From the NCBI RefSeq assembly GCF_015471405.1, contig NZ_BLVZ01000013.1, positions 1 to 64,000 of the forward strand: a stretch of DNA of 64,000 nucleotides, written 5' to 3'. Below, piece after piece: positions 17,732 to 26,193 of the stretch. A program made the position numbers and the translations under genes. Each line of letters starts with the position of its first letter. The first letter of the stretch is position 1. Source of the DNA: Pseudomonas cichorii (lineage in GTDB: Bacteria; Pseudomonadota; Gammaproteobacteria; Pseudomonadales; Pseudomonadaceae). The notes under the pieces are model-generated. The model did not search any database, was not told where the DNA came from, and worked only from the letters and a program-made list of their open reading frames with translations.

Positions 17732-17821
17732 TGTGGGAGGCAGCTTGCTGGCGACTTCAGCGTACAGACGCAGAATATCTGCCGGTTTTCAGGCCTTTTC
17801 GCCAGCAAGCTGCCTCCCACA
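17732..17821. repeat. REP element pair between htrB and trkA
   Basis: A perfect 23-base inverted repeat: the left arm at 17732-17754 begins TGTGGGAGGCAGCTTG and the right arm at 17799-17821 is its exact reverse complement, separated by 44 bases. This is the Pseudomonas GTGGGAG-type REP arranged as a BIME between two convergent genes, where it can act as a bidirectional transcription end or mRNA 3' stabiliser. Confidence 0.9.
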
Positions 17822-17844
17822 GGTTTTGTTTGTGCATTAATTGA

Positions 17845-19218
17845 TCAGAAGAAGCTCAACCCCACCTGAAACAGCCGCTCCACATCGCGGATGTATTTTT
17901 TATCCACAAGGAACAGGATCACGTGGTCGCCTGATTCGATCACGGTGATATCGTGGGCGATCAGGACTTCTTCGTCGCGGATAATGGCTCCGATGGTGGT
18001 GCCATGCGGGAGGATGATGTCCTTGATGGCCTTGCCGATGACCTTGCTGGATTTGGCATCGCCGTGGGCGACAGCCTCGATGGCTTCGGCCGCTCCCCTG
18101 CGCAACGAATGCACACTGACGATATCGCCGCGCCGGACGTGGGTCAGCAAGGTGCCGATGGTTGCCAGTTGAGGGCTGACAGCGATATCGATTTCCCCGC
18201 CTTGCACCAGGTCCACATACGCCGGGTTGTTGATCAGTGTCACCACCTTGCGCGCACCCATCCGCTTGGCCAGCAGCGATGACATGATGTTGGCTTCGTC
18301 GTCGTTGGTCAGGGCCAGGAACAGGTCGGTATTGCCGATGTTTTCTTCCATCAACAGGTCGCGATCCGAAGAGCTGCCTTGCAGCACCACGGTACTGTTG
18401 AGGGTTTCCGACAGATGACGGCAACGGGCCGGATTCATCTCGATGATCTTGACCTGATAGCGGCTTTCGATGGCTTCGGCCAGGCGCTCGCCAATATTGC
18501 CACCGCCTGCGATGACGATGCGTTTGTAGCTTTCGTCCAGACGTCGCATCTCGCCCATCACGGCACGAATGTGGGCCTTTGCCGCGATGAAGAACACTTC
18601 GTCATCGGCTTCGATAACGGTGTCGCCATGGGGAGTGATGGGTCGGTCGCGACGAAAGATCGCGGCCACGCGGGTATCGACATTGGGCATGTGCGCCCGC
18701 AACTGGCGTAGTTTTTGGCCCACCAGCGGCCCGCCGTAATAAGCTCTGACGGCCACCAGTTGTGCCTTGCCTTCGGCAAAGTCGATCACCTGGAGGGCGC
18801 CGGGGTATTCGACCAGACGCTTGATGTAGTTGGTTACCACCTGTTCCGGGCTGATCAGTACATCCACGGGAATCGCATCGTTATCGAACAGCTCGACGCG
18901 GGTCAGGTAAGCCGCATCGCGGACACGGGCAATCTTGGTCGGCGTGTGGAACAGCGTGTAGGCAACCTGGCAGGCAACCATATTGGTTTCGTCGCTGTTG
19001 GTGACGGCCACCAGCATGTCGGCATCATCGGCCCCGGCCTGGCGCAGCACTGTTGGAAACGAGCCTTTGCCTTGAACCGTGCGGATATCCAGGCGGTCGC
19101 CCAGATCACGCAGACGGTCGCCATCGGTGTCGACGACCGTGATGTCGTTGGCTTCACTGGCCAGATGTTCGGCCAACGTGCCGCCAACCTGCCCTGCACC
19201 CAGGATGATGATTTTCAA
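17845..19218 (-). CDS. trkA: Trk potassium uptake system peripheral protein TrkA
   Basis: TrkA is the cytoplasmic NAD-binding regulator of the TrkG/TrkH potassium channel. The 457 residues contain two RCK-N Rossmann domains (GAGQVGGTLAEHL at about 7-19; GGGNIGERLAEAI at about 238-250), each followed by an RCK-C domain. It lies 14 bp after rsmB and is the last gene of the def-fmt-rsmB-trkA run. A perfect DnaA box lies near its 3' end (17900-17908). Confidence 0.96.
   Translation of the reverse strand: MKIIILGAGQVGGTLAEHLASEANDITVVDTDGDRLRDLGDRLDIRTVQGKGSFPTVLRQAGADDADMLVAVTNSDETNMVACQVAYTLFHTPTKIARVRDAAYLTRVELFDNDAIPVDVLISPEQVVTNYIKRLVEYPGALQVIDFAEGKAQLVAVRAYYGGPLVGQKLRQLRAHMPNVDTRVAAIFRRDRPITPHGDTVIEADDEVFFIAAKAHIRAVMGEMRRLDESYKRIVIAGGGNIGERLAEAIESRYQVKIIEMNPARCRHLSETLNSTVVLQGSSSDRDLLMEENIGNTDLFLALTNDDEANIMSSLLAKRMGARKVVTLINNPAYVDLVQGGEIDIAVSPQLATIGTLLTHVRRGDIVSVHSLRRGAAEAIEAVAHGDAKSSKVIGKAIKDIILPHGTTIGAIIRDEEVLIAHDITVIESGDHVILFLVDKKYIRDVERLFQVGLSFF
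17900..17908 (+). promoter_or_regulatory. Perfect DnaA box in the 3' end of trkA
   Basis: TTATCCACA inside the trkA coding region near the stop. Consensus match only. Confidence 0.45.
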
Positions 19219-19232
19219 CTGCTATCTCCCTG

Positions 19233-20555
19233 TCAGACCGACGCCGCGATCTTGATCAGTTTTGCGTAATAGAAGCCGTCATGCCCGCCTTCCTGTGCAA
19301 GTAACTGGCGACCGTGCGGTTGCTTGATGCCTGCGGGTTGCTGGCCGAACTGCCCGGCGATATCCAGTTCACGGGCACCGCTGGTGCGTGCCAGGAAGGC
19401 TTCGATCACTTGTGTGTTTTCCGTTGGCAGCGTCGAGCAGGTGGCATACAACAGAATGCCTCCGACTTGCAGGGTCGGCCAGAGCGCGTCCAGCAGTTCG
19501 CCTTGCAGCGTGGCCAGGGCGGCAATGTCATCCGCCTGACGGGTCAGTTTGATGTCCGGGTGACGGCGGATCACGCCTGTTGCCGAGCACGGTGCATCGA
19601 GCAGAATGCGCTGGAATGGCTTGCCGTCCCACCATTGCGTGGTTTCGCGGGCGTCGGCGGCGATCAGTTCGGCATCCAGGCCAAGGCGGTCAAGGTTTTC
19701 CCGAACGCGAACCAGTCGCTTGGCTTCCAGATCCACAGCCACCACGCCACTGAGCTGTGGCTGTACTTCCAGCAGGTGGCAAGTCTTGCCGCCCGGCGCG
19801 CAGCAGGCATCGAGTACACGTTGACCGGGAGCCAGTTCCAGCAGATCGGCAGCCAGTTGGGCTGCTTCATCCTGCACGCTGATCCAGCCTTCTGCAAAAC
19901 CTGGCAGTGAGCGCACATCACCCGGCTCGGCGAGCAGGATTCCGTCCTGGCTGAAGGTGCAGGCAATGGCTTCGATGCCTGCCGCTTTCAACAGCTCAAG
20001 GTATTGAGCACGGCTGTTATGCCGACGATTGACCCGCAAGATCATGGGCGGATGAGCGTTGTTGGCGGCGCAGATGGCTTCCCACTGCTCGGGCCACGAG
20101 GCTTTCAGGGCTTTTTGCAGCCAGCGCGGGTGAGCGGTGCGCACCACCGGGTCGTGTTCCAGTTCAGCCAGCAGCGCTTCGCTTTCACGTTGCGCACGGC
20201 GCAGAACGGCGTTGAGCAATGCCTTGGCCCAAGGCTTTTTCAGCTTGTCGGCGCAACCCACTGTTTCACCGATGGCGGCGTGGGCGGGGATGCGGCTGTA
20301 GAGCAATTGGTAAAGCCCGACCAGCAAAAGCGCCTCTACATCGGCGTCAGCCGCCTTGAAGGGTTTTTGCAGCAACCTGGCCGCCAGCGCCGACAAGCGC
20401 GGCTGCCAGCGTGCGGTGCCGAAGGCCAGATCCTGAGTCAGCCCGCGATCACGGACTTCGACTTTATCCAGCTGTGTCGGTAATGAACTGTTCAGCGAAG
20501 CCTTGCCGCTCAGCACGGCGGCCAATGCCCTGGCTGCGGCCAGACGCGGGTTCAT
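19233..20555 (-). CDS. rsmB: 16S rRNA (cytosine(967)-C(5))-methyltransferase RsmB
   Basis: RsmB makes m5C967 in 16S rRNA using S-adenosylmethionine. The 440-residue protein has an N-terminal NusB-like RNA-binding domain (about 1-135), the SAM-binding segment DACCAPGGKTCHLLE, and the two active-site cysteines of the family in DAPCSATG and ATCSTLPTENT. Its ATG overlaps the fmt stop by four bases (20552-20555), which couples their translation. Confidence 0.96.
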   Translation of the reverse strand: MNPRLAAARALAAVLSGKASLNSSLPTQLDKVEVRDRGLTQDLAFGTARWQPRLSALAARLLQKPFKAADADVEALLLVGLYQLLYSRIPAHAAIGETVGCADKLKKPWAKALLNAVLRRAQRESEALLAELEHDPVVRTAHPRWLQKALKASWPEQWEAICAANNAHPPMILRVNRRHNSRAQYLELLKAAGIEAIACTFSQDGILLAEPGDVRSLPGFAEGWISVQDEAAQLAADLLELAPGQRVLDACCAPGGKTCHLLEVQPQLSGVVAVDLEAKRLVRVRENLDRLGLDAELIAADARETTQWWDGKPFQRILLDAPCSATGVIRRHPDIKLTRQADDIAALATLQGELLDALWPTLQVGGILLYATCSTLPTENTQVIEAFLARTSGARELDIAGQFGQQPAGIKQPHGRQLLAQEGGHDGFYYAKLIKIAASV

Positions 20556-21496
20556 TGGCCCAATACCGTGCCGGTGGCGAATTTCTCGCGACGGCTGTTG
20601 AACAGATCAGTGAAGTTCAGCGGCTTGCCGCCCGGCAGTTGCAGACGGGTGAGGCGCAGCGCACCTTGTCCACAGGCTACGATCAGGCCGTCCTTGCTGG
20701 CGCCGAGAATCGTGCCCGGCGCTCCCTGCCCTTCGGCAAGGCTGGCGGCCAGAACCTTGAGGGCTTCTTCGTTCAGTGTGCTGTGGCAGATCGGCCATGG
20801 ATTGAAGGCGCGGATCAGGCGCTCCAGCTCGTCTGCCGGGCGGCTCCAGTCGATGCGCGCCTCGTCCTTGTTCAGTTTGTGAGCATAAGTGGCGAGGCTG
20901 TCATCCTGTACTTCGCCAATCAGCGAGCCATCAGCCAGGCCGGCAACGGCTTGCAACACAGCGGGCGGGCCAAGTTCGGCAAGACGGTCGTGCAAGGTGC
21001 CGCCGGTATCTTCTGCCGTGATCGGCGTGACGACCTTGAGCAGCATCGGGCCGGTATCCAGCCCCGCTTCCATGCGCATGACGGTTACACCGCTTTCTGC
21101 ATCGCCAGCCTGCACGGCTCGCTGGATAGGCGCCGCGCCGCGCCAGCGTGGCAGTAGGGAGGCATGGCTGTTGATGCAACCCAGGCGTGGAATATCCAGC
21201 ACCACTTGCGGCAGGATCAGGCCATAAGCGACCACCACCATCAGATCGGGCTTGAGCTCTGCCAGCTCCTGTTGAGCCGTTGCATCGCGCAGCGTTGGCG
21301 GTTGCAGTACTTGCAGGCCATGCTGTAACGCCAGTTGCTTGACCGGGCTTGGCATCAGTTTTTGTCCACGACCGGCCGGGCGATCAGGCTGGGTGTAGAC
21401 CGCGATGATCTGATGAGGGCTGTCGAGCAGGGCCTTCAAATGTTCGGCGGCGAATTCCGGAGTACCGGCGAAGACGATGCGCAGTGGCTCAGTCAT
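20552..21496 (-). CDS. fmt: Methionyl-tRNA formyltransferase
   Basis: Fmt formylates initiator Met-tRNA using 10-formyl-THF. I start it at ATG 21496 (MTEPLRIVFAGTPEF), with GAGAAG as ribosome-binding site, giving 314 residues. Catalytic residues N109 and H111 (NSHASLLPRWRGAAPIQ) and D147 (GLDTGPML) are present, followed by the C-terminal tRNA-binding domain. An in-frame extension to 21532 would run into the terminator hairpin and is rejected. It is downstream of def, with a terminator-like hairpin between. Confidence 0.96.
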   Translation of the reverse strand: MTEPLRIVFAGTPEFAAEHLKALLDSPHQIIAVYTQPDRPAGRGQKLMPSPVKQLALQHGLQVLQPPTLRDATAQQELAELKPDLMVVVAYGLILPQVVLDIPRLGCINSHASLLPRWRGAAPIQRAVQAGDAESGVTVMRMEAGLDTGPMLLKVVTPITAEDTGGTLHDRLAELGPPAVLQAVAGLADGSLIGEVQDDSLATYAHKLNKDEARIDWSRPADELERLIRAFNPWPICHSTLNEEALKVLAASLAEGQGAPGTILGASKDGLIVACGQGALRLTRLQLPGGKPLNFTDLFNSRREKFATGTVLGQ

Positions 21497-21520
21497 GGAC
21501 TTCTCGTTCTGTAAAAAAGA

Positions 21521-21542
21521 AAAGGCCTTCACAGGCCTTTTT
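21521..21542 (-). terminator. Terminator-like hairpin between def and fmt
   Basis: Stem AAAGGCCT (21521-21528) / AGGCCTTT (21533-21540), loop TCAC, with extra A/T pairs on both sides; on the minus strand a T-rich tract follows. It lies after def and only 24 bases before the fmt start, so it may end def transcripts partially and act as an attenuator for fmt-rsmB-trkA. Confidence 0.75.
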
Positions 21543-21552
21543 GGATGAGGGA

Positions 21553-22059
21553 TCAGGCGTTTTGCTTATGCTGTTTTTCCAGCTTTTTCTTGATCCGGTC
21601 ACGCTTGAGATTGGAGAGGTAGTCGACGAACAGCTTGCCGTTCAGGTGATCGCATTCATGCTGGATGCAGACCGCGAGCAAACCTTCGGCAATCAGTTCG
21701 TAAGGCTGGCCGTCACGGTCCAGAGCCTTGATGCGAACTTTCTGGGGACGATCGACATTTTCATAAAAACCGGGCACTGAGAGGCAGCCTTCCTGATACT
21801 GATCCATTTCATCGGTCAGCATTTCGATTTCAGGGTTGATGAATACGCGAGGCTCGGTGCGATCCTCACTCAGGTCCATCACGACCACACGCTTGTGGAC
21901 GTTGACCTGGGTCGCTGCCAGACCGATGCCAGGAGCCTCGTACATGGTTTCAAACATGTCGTCGACCAACTGGCGTATGCCGTCGTCTACTATCGCCACG
22001 GGTTTAGCGATGGTGCGCAGGCGCGAATCGGGAAATTCGAGAATGTTTAGAATGGCCAT
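21553..22059 (-). CDS. def: Peptide deformylase
   Basis: Def removes the N-formyl group from nascent proteins with a catalytic metal. Starting at ATG 22059 (MAILNILEFPDSRL) it has 168 residues, the normal length. The three family motifs are intact: GIGLAATQ (45-52), EGCLSVP with metal ligand C92, and QHECDHLNG with H134, E135 and H138. An in-frame ATG at 22134 would add 25 non-conserved residues. It is divergent from the LysM gene and precedes fmt, its functional partner. Confidence 0.96.
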   Translation of the reverse strand: MAILNILEFPDSRLRTIAKPVAIVDDGIRQLVDDMFETMYEAPGIGLAATQVNVHKRVVVMDLSEDRTEPRVFINPEIEMLTDEMDQYQEGCLSVPGFYENVDRPQKVRIKALDRDGQPYELIAEGLLAVCIQHECDHLNGKLFVDYLSNLKRDRIKKKLEKQHKQNA

Positions 22060-22186
22060 ATACGTAAGGGCTGCACTGTAGGGTAAAGTCAAAATTGGCT
22101 GCCAGGCTTGGAATGTCGAAGCGAGCAGCCCCATGACTGATGGGACTTATGTTCACGCGAGACAACATGATAAAGGGATTCACCGC

Positions 22187-23212
22187 ATGAGGAAATCACT
22201 ACTCGCCCTGCTGCTTTTGACCGCCAGCGGTCTTGTTCAGGCGCAAGTGCAACTCAAGGAAGGCCACCCGCAAACGTACACCGTCGTTGCCGGTGACACA
22301 CTTTGGGACATTTCCGGCAAATTCTTGCGCGAACCATGGAAATGGCGCGAGTTATGGCGGGCCAATCCACAAGTACGCGATCCGGACCTCATCTATCCCG
22401 GCGATTCGCTGTCGCTGGTCTACATCGATGGTCAGCCACGTGTTGTCCTCAACCGTGCCGAGTCCCGCGGAACGATCAAATTGTCGCCTCGTGTGCGCAG
22501 TACGCCGACGATCGAAGCGATCCCGAGCATCCCGCTGGGCGCGATCAATGCGTTTCTGATCAGCAACCGGATCGTCGACAGCGCTGACCAGTTCGAGGAC
22601 GCCCCGTACATCGTCGCAGGCAATGCCGAGCGTGTACTCAGTGGCCGGGGCGACCGCATCTACGCCCGCGGAAATCTGGACCAGGATCAGCAGGGCTATG
22701 GCATTTTCCGTCAGGGCAAGGTCTATACCGATCCGGGTACCAAGGAAGTGCTGGGCATCAATGCCGACGATATTGGCAGCGGTGAAGTCGTTGCCACAGA
22801 AGGCGATATCTCCACCTTGGTGTTGCAGCGCTCTACCCAGGAAGTTCGCCTGGGTGACCGTCTGTTCAGCAGTGAAGAGCGGGCAATCAACTCGACGTTC
22901 CTGCCCAGTTCTCCACAGAGCGCCATTGAGGGCCTGATTCTCGATGTGCCCAGAGGCGTGACCCAGGTTGGCGTCTACGATGTGGTGACGCTCAACAAAG
23001 GCAGGCGTGACGGGCTGGTCGAAGGCAATGTGCTGGCGATCTTCAAGACGGGCGAAATGGTCCGCGACCGGGTGACCGGCGAGCAGGTGAAAATTCCCGA
23101 CGAACGTTCCGGGCTGCTGATGGTTTTCCGCACTTATGAAAAGCTCAGTTACGCCTTGGTCCTGCACGCGAACAGATCTTTGGCCATTATGGACAAGGTC
23201 CGCAATCCCTGA
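22187..23212 (+). CDS. LysM domain-containing exported protein
   Basis: The 341-residue product starts at ATG 22187 (MRKSLLALLLLTASGLVQAQ), a clear Sec signal peptide cleaved near residue 20. A LysM peptidoglycan-binding module follows (about 33-82; YTVVAGDTLWDISGKFL ... IYPGDSLSL). The remaining 250 residues have no motif I know. The gene is conserved in this position, between def and dprA, in pseudomonads. The likely place of action is the periplasm or outer envelope; enzyme activity is not evident. Confidence 0.9.
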   Translation: MRKSLLALLLLTASGLVQAQVQLKEGHPQTYTVVAGDTLWDISGKFLREPWKWRELWRANPQVRDPDLIYPGDSLSLVYIDGQPRVVLNRAESRGTIKLSPRVRSTPTIEAIPSIPLGAINAFLISNRIVDSADQFEDAPYIVAGNAERVLSGRGDRIYARGNLDQDQQGYGIFRQGKVYTDPGTKEVLGINADDIGSGEVVATEGDISTLVLQRSTQEVRLGDRLFSSEERAINSTFLPSSPQSAIEGLILDVPRGVTQVGVYDVVTLNKGRRDGLVEGNVLAIFKTGEMVRDRVTGEQVKIPDERSGLLMVFRTYEKLSYALVLHANRSLAIMDKVRNP

Positions 23213-23281
23213 CGCTATGTCTCAGGATTGATACGGATTTTTCCACCGGACATTTTACTTATCAAATTGTTGTCAACAGAG

Positions 23282-23290
23282 TTATCCACA
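23282..23290 (+). promoter_or_regulatory. Perfect DnaA box upstream of dprA
   Basis: TTATCCACA in the LysM-dprA spacer, 46 bases before the dprA ATG and just before a GCCCACT/AGTGGGC hairpin. Of the boxes in this window it is the one best placed to affect transcription of a gene. Confidence 0.5.
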
Positions 23291-23295
23291 GGTTT

Positions 23296-23315
23296 GCCCA
23301 CTCCTTGAAGTGGGC
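23296..23315 (+). repeat. Hairpin upstream of dprA
   Basis: Inverted repeat GCCCACT (23296-23302) / AGTGGGC (23309-23315) with a 6-base loop, no T-run after it. It may be a weak terminator for the LysM gene or a leader structure for dprA. Confidence 0.5.
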
Positions 23316-23335
23316 TATGGATCAAGGACGATCTT

Positions 23336-24451
23336 ATGCCACTGTTTGAAAAAGCTGTCCCTTCGCCTGCCGAACTGGAAGCGCGCCTGCGTTTGCATCG
23401 CTTGCCGGAGGTAGGACCCAAACGCTTTTCCAGACTCATTGATGCATTCGGGTCCGCCTCGGCAGCACTCTCTGCGCCCGCCAGTGCATGGCGAGCCTTG
23501 GGGTTGCCGACGGCCTGTGCCGAGGCCCGTCGCGACCCGCTGGTGCGTGATGGAGCCAGCGCCGCACTGGCCTGGCTTGAGTGTCCGGGCCAGCATTTAT
23601 TGATGTGGGACGACCCTGGCTACCCGGCGTTGCTCGCTGAAATTGCCGACCCGCCGCCTCTGTTATTCATTGCTGGAAACCCTTCGATTCTTGAGCGGCC
23701 CCAACTGGGAATGGTCGGCAGTCGTCGTGCGTCGAAGCCGGGGATGGACACGGCCAGCGCTTTTGCCCGAAGCCTGGCAGGTGCCGGTTTTGTCATTACC
23801 AGCGGCCTGGCTTTGGGGATCGATGGCGCAGCGCATCAAGGTGCTCTGGACGTTGGCGGGGCAACAATCGGCGTGTTGGGGACGGGCCTCGAAAAACTTT
23901 ATCCACAGCGCCATCGACACTTGGCGTCGCAGATGATTGCGCAAGGTAGCGCAGTGATTTCAGAGTTCCCGCTGGATACCGGCCCACAGGCCAACAACTT
24001 CCCGCGCCGCAATCGAATCATCAGTGGTTTGTCTCTGGGGGTACTGGTGGTGGAAGCCAGTGTGGGCAGTGGGTCGTTGATTACGGCGCGACTTGCGGCC
24101 GAGCATGGTCGAGAGGTGTATGCCATTCCCGGTTCCATTCATCACCCGGGTGCTCGCGGTTGTCATCAGTTGATCCGCGATGGCGCTGTGCTGGTCGAAA
24201 CCGTCGATCACATTCTTGAAGCCCTGCAGCACTGGCACCATCTGACACCCGCCGCTTCCGGGCCTGAGCAGCCTGCCTCCTCTTCCAGGCATCCATTGCT
24301 GACGATCCTGCATGCTGCACCGCATACCAGCGAGGCGTTGGCGGTTGCCAGTGAATGGCCACTTCCCAAGGTACTGGCCGCCCTGACCGAGCTGGAACTG
24401 GATGGAATGATCAGCAATGAAGCTGGACGATGGTTCGCACGGGCGCCCTGA
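23336..24451 (+). CDS. dprA: DNA-processing protein DprA/Smf
   Basis: DprA binds incoming single-stranded DNA and loads RecA during transformation. The 371-residue protein has an N-terminal SAM-like region, the Rossmann core with GSRRASKPG, the GLALGIDGAAH loop, GTGLEKLYP and FPRRNRIISGLS, and a C-terminal winged-helix (DML1-like) domain. All expected core motifs are present. A perfect DnaA box falls inside it (23899-23907). It is followed after 38 bp by tsaC. Confidence 0.95.
   Translation: MPLFEKAVPSPAELEARLRLHRLPEVGPKRFSRLIDAFGSASAALSAPASAWRALGLPTACAEARRDPLVRDGASAALAWLECPGQHLLMWDDPGYPALLAEIADPPPLLFIAGNPSILERPQLGMVGSRRASKPGMDTASAFARSLAGAGFVITSGLALGIDGAAHQGALDVGGATIGVLGTGLEKLYPQRHRHLASQMIAQGSAVISEFPLDTGPQANNFPRRNRIISGLSLGVLVVEASVGSGSLITARLAAEHGREVYAIPGSIHHPGARGCHQLIRDGAVLVETVDHILEALQHWHHLTPAASGPEQPASSSRHPLLTILHAAPHTSEALAVASEWPLPKVLAALTELELDGMISNEAGRWFARAP
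23899..23907 (+). promoter_or_regulatory. Perfect DnaA box inside dprA
   Basis: TTATCCACA within the dprA coding region. Consensus match only. Confidence 0.45.
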
Positions 24452-24489
24452 GGTTAAACTGCCCGGCAGGATTTATCGGAGAAACATCA

Positions 24490-25047
24490 ATGGTCAGCAG
24501 TTGGCGCGTGCAGCAAGCCGCTCGAGATATTCGGGCCGGAGCGGTGATTGCCTATCCAACCGAGGCAGTCTGGGGGCTTGGGTGTGACCCATGGGATGAG
24601 GAAGCGGTGTATCGCCTGCTGGCGATCAAGTCGCGGCCTGTGGATAAAGGGCTGATTCTGATCGCCGACAACATTCGCCAGTTCGATTTTCTGTTCGAGG
24701 ACTTTCCCGAGCAGTGGATCGACCGCATGGCCAGCACCTGGCCTGGCCCTAACACCTGGCTGGTGCCGCATCAGAACCTGCTGCCTGAATGGATCACGGG
24801 TGTGCATGAAACCGTGGCCCTGCGCGTGACCGATCATCCGACCGTACGTGAACTGTGCGCACTGGTCGGCCCTTTGATCTCGACCTCCGCCAACCCTGCC
24901 GGTCGCCCGGCTGCCCGCACACGGCTGCGCGTGGAGCAATACTTCCGTGGGCAAATCGACCTGGTGCTTGGCGGCAGCCTGGGCGGTCGCCGAAACCCCA
25001 GTGTCATCCGAGATGTCGCGACCGGCCAGGTTGTACGTCCAGGTTAA
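24490..25047 (+). CDS. tsaC: Threonylcarbamoyl-AMP synthase TsaC
   Basis: TsaC (YrdC/Sua5 family) makes threonylcarbamoyl-AMP for the t6A37 modification of ANN-reading tRNAs. ATG 24490 (MVSSWRVQQAARDI) with GGAG upstream gives 185 residues, the short TsaC form without a Sua5 domain. Conserved AYPTEAVWGLGCDP, the KSRPVDKGLIL segment and SANPAGRPAA are visible. A perfect DnaA box lies inside at 24639-24647. The gene overlaps the convergent qor stop by four bases. Confidence 0.95.
   Translation: MVSSWRVQQAARDIRAGAVIAYPTEAVWGLGCDPWDEEAVYRLLAIKSRPVDKGLILIADNIRQFDFLFEDFPEQWIDRMASTWPGPNTWLVPHQNLLPEWITGVHETVALRVTDHPTVRELCALVGPLISTSANPAGRPAARTRLRVEQYFRGQIDLVLGGSLGGRRNPSVIRDVATGQVVRPG
24639..24647 (+). 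promoter_or_regulatory. Perfect DnaA box inside tsaC
   Basis: TGTGGATAA within tsaC, the last of the nine boxes in the first 25 kb. Consensus match only. Confidence 0.45.
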
Positions 25048-26021
25048 GGAATCAGAATCGTCGATCCCGTGGTGCGGCGAGCCGACAGCTCGATCTGCGC
25101 CTGGGCGGCGTCTTTCAGGGCGTATTGCTGGATATCGTTGACCTTGATCTTGCCGCTGGCGAGCATGTCGAACAGATCGTCGGCCATCGATTGCAGGTTC
25201 TGCGCATTGTTGGCATAGCTGGCCAGGGTTGGGCGGGTCACGTAAAGCGAGCCTTTCTGCGCCAGAATCCCCAGGTTCACGCCTGAAACCGGCCCGGATG
25301 CATTGCCAAAGCTGACCAGCAGGCCACGAGGCGCCACGCAATCGAGAGAGGTCAGCCATGTGTCCTGGCCGACGCCGTCGTAGACCACCGGGCATTTCTT
25401 GCCTTCGGTCAGTTCCAGTACCCGCTTGGCCACGTCTTCATGGCTGTAATCGATGGTTTCCCATGCACCGAGCGCCTTGGCGTGCTCTGCCTTCTCCGGC
25501 GAGCTGACCGTGCCGATCAGATTCGCTCCCAAGGCCTTTGCCCACTGGCAGGCCAGCGAACCGACGCCACCGGCAGCAGCGTGGAACAGAAAGGTTTCGC
25601 CGGGTTTGACCAGATACGTCTGGCGCAGCAAATACTGTACCGTCAGGCCCTTGAGGATGACGGCGGCCGCCTGCTCGAAGCTGATCGAGTCGGGCAGCTT
25701 CACCAGATTGGCCTCGGGTAATACATGCAGCTCGCTGTAGCCACCCAGCGGGCCGGTGCCATAAGCCACGCGGTCGCCCACCTGAAAGCGTGTCACTTCA
25801 TTGCCGATGGCCTCGACTATGCCCGCGCCTTCCGTGCCCAGCCCCGAAGGAAATGAAGGTGCCGGGTAAAGGCCGCTGCGGTAATAGGTATCGATAAAGT
25901 TCAGGCCGATGGCCTTGTTGCGAACCACAACCTGCTGCGGGCCGGGTTGGGCTGGCTCAAAGTCGACATATTCAAGAACCTCGGGTCCTCCGATGGTGCT
26001 GAACTGGATACGCTTTGCCAT
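25044..26021 (-). CDS. qor: NADPH:quinone reductase, zeta-crystallin type
   Basis: A zinc-free medium-chain dehydrogenase/reductase of 325 residues, the Qor length, that reduces quinones with NADPH. It begins MAKRIQFSTIGGPEVLEYVDFE and shows the NADPH-binding AAAGGVGSLACQWAKALGA and the quinone-family segment NFIDTYYRSGLYP. The catalytic-domain zinc ligands of alcohol dehydrogenases are missing, as expected. It is divergent from hemF and its stop overlaps that of tsaC. Confidence 0.93.
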   Translation of the reverse strand: MAKRIQFSTIGGPEVLEYVDFEPAQPGPQQVVVRNKAIGLNFIDTYYRSGLYPAPSFPSGLGTEGAGIVEAIGNEVTRFQVGDRVAYGTGPLGGYSELHVLPEANLVKLPDSISFEQAAAVILKGLTVQYLLRQTYLVKPGETFLFHAAAGGVGSLACQWAKALGANLIGTVSSPEKAEHAKALGAWETIDYSHEDVAKRVLELTEGKKCPVVYDGVGQDTWLTSLDCVAPRGLLVSFGNASGPVSGVNLGILAQKGSLYVTRPTLASYANNAQNLQSMADDLFDMLASGKIKVNDIQQYALKDAAQAQIELSARRTTGSTILIP

Positions 26022-26193
26022 TTGCTTTCTCCATGCTGGTCTAAACGGATCATTGGATGGGCTATCGGACTCCTTCAGGTGATCTTCGTCAACTGCGAAG
26101 GCAGGTCGGCCAGTGGTATGCTACGCGCCACTTTGCCTGCGCCCCTTTGCATCCGGGGTGCTCAGCCGTTTGACGTCAGCCTTAGGGATCTCT

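Noticed and set aside
26022..26193. Anr (FNR-type) box upstream of hemF
   Set aside because: HemF is Anr-regulated in some pseudomonads, but no TTGAT-N4-ATCAA match is present here.
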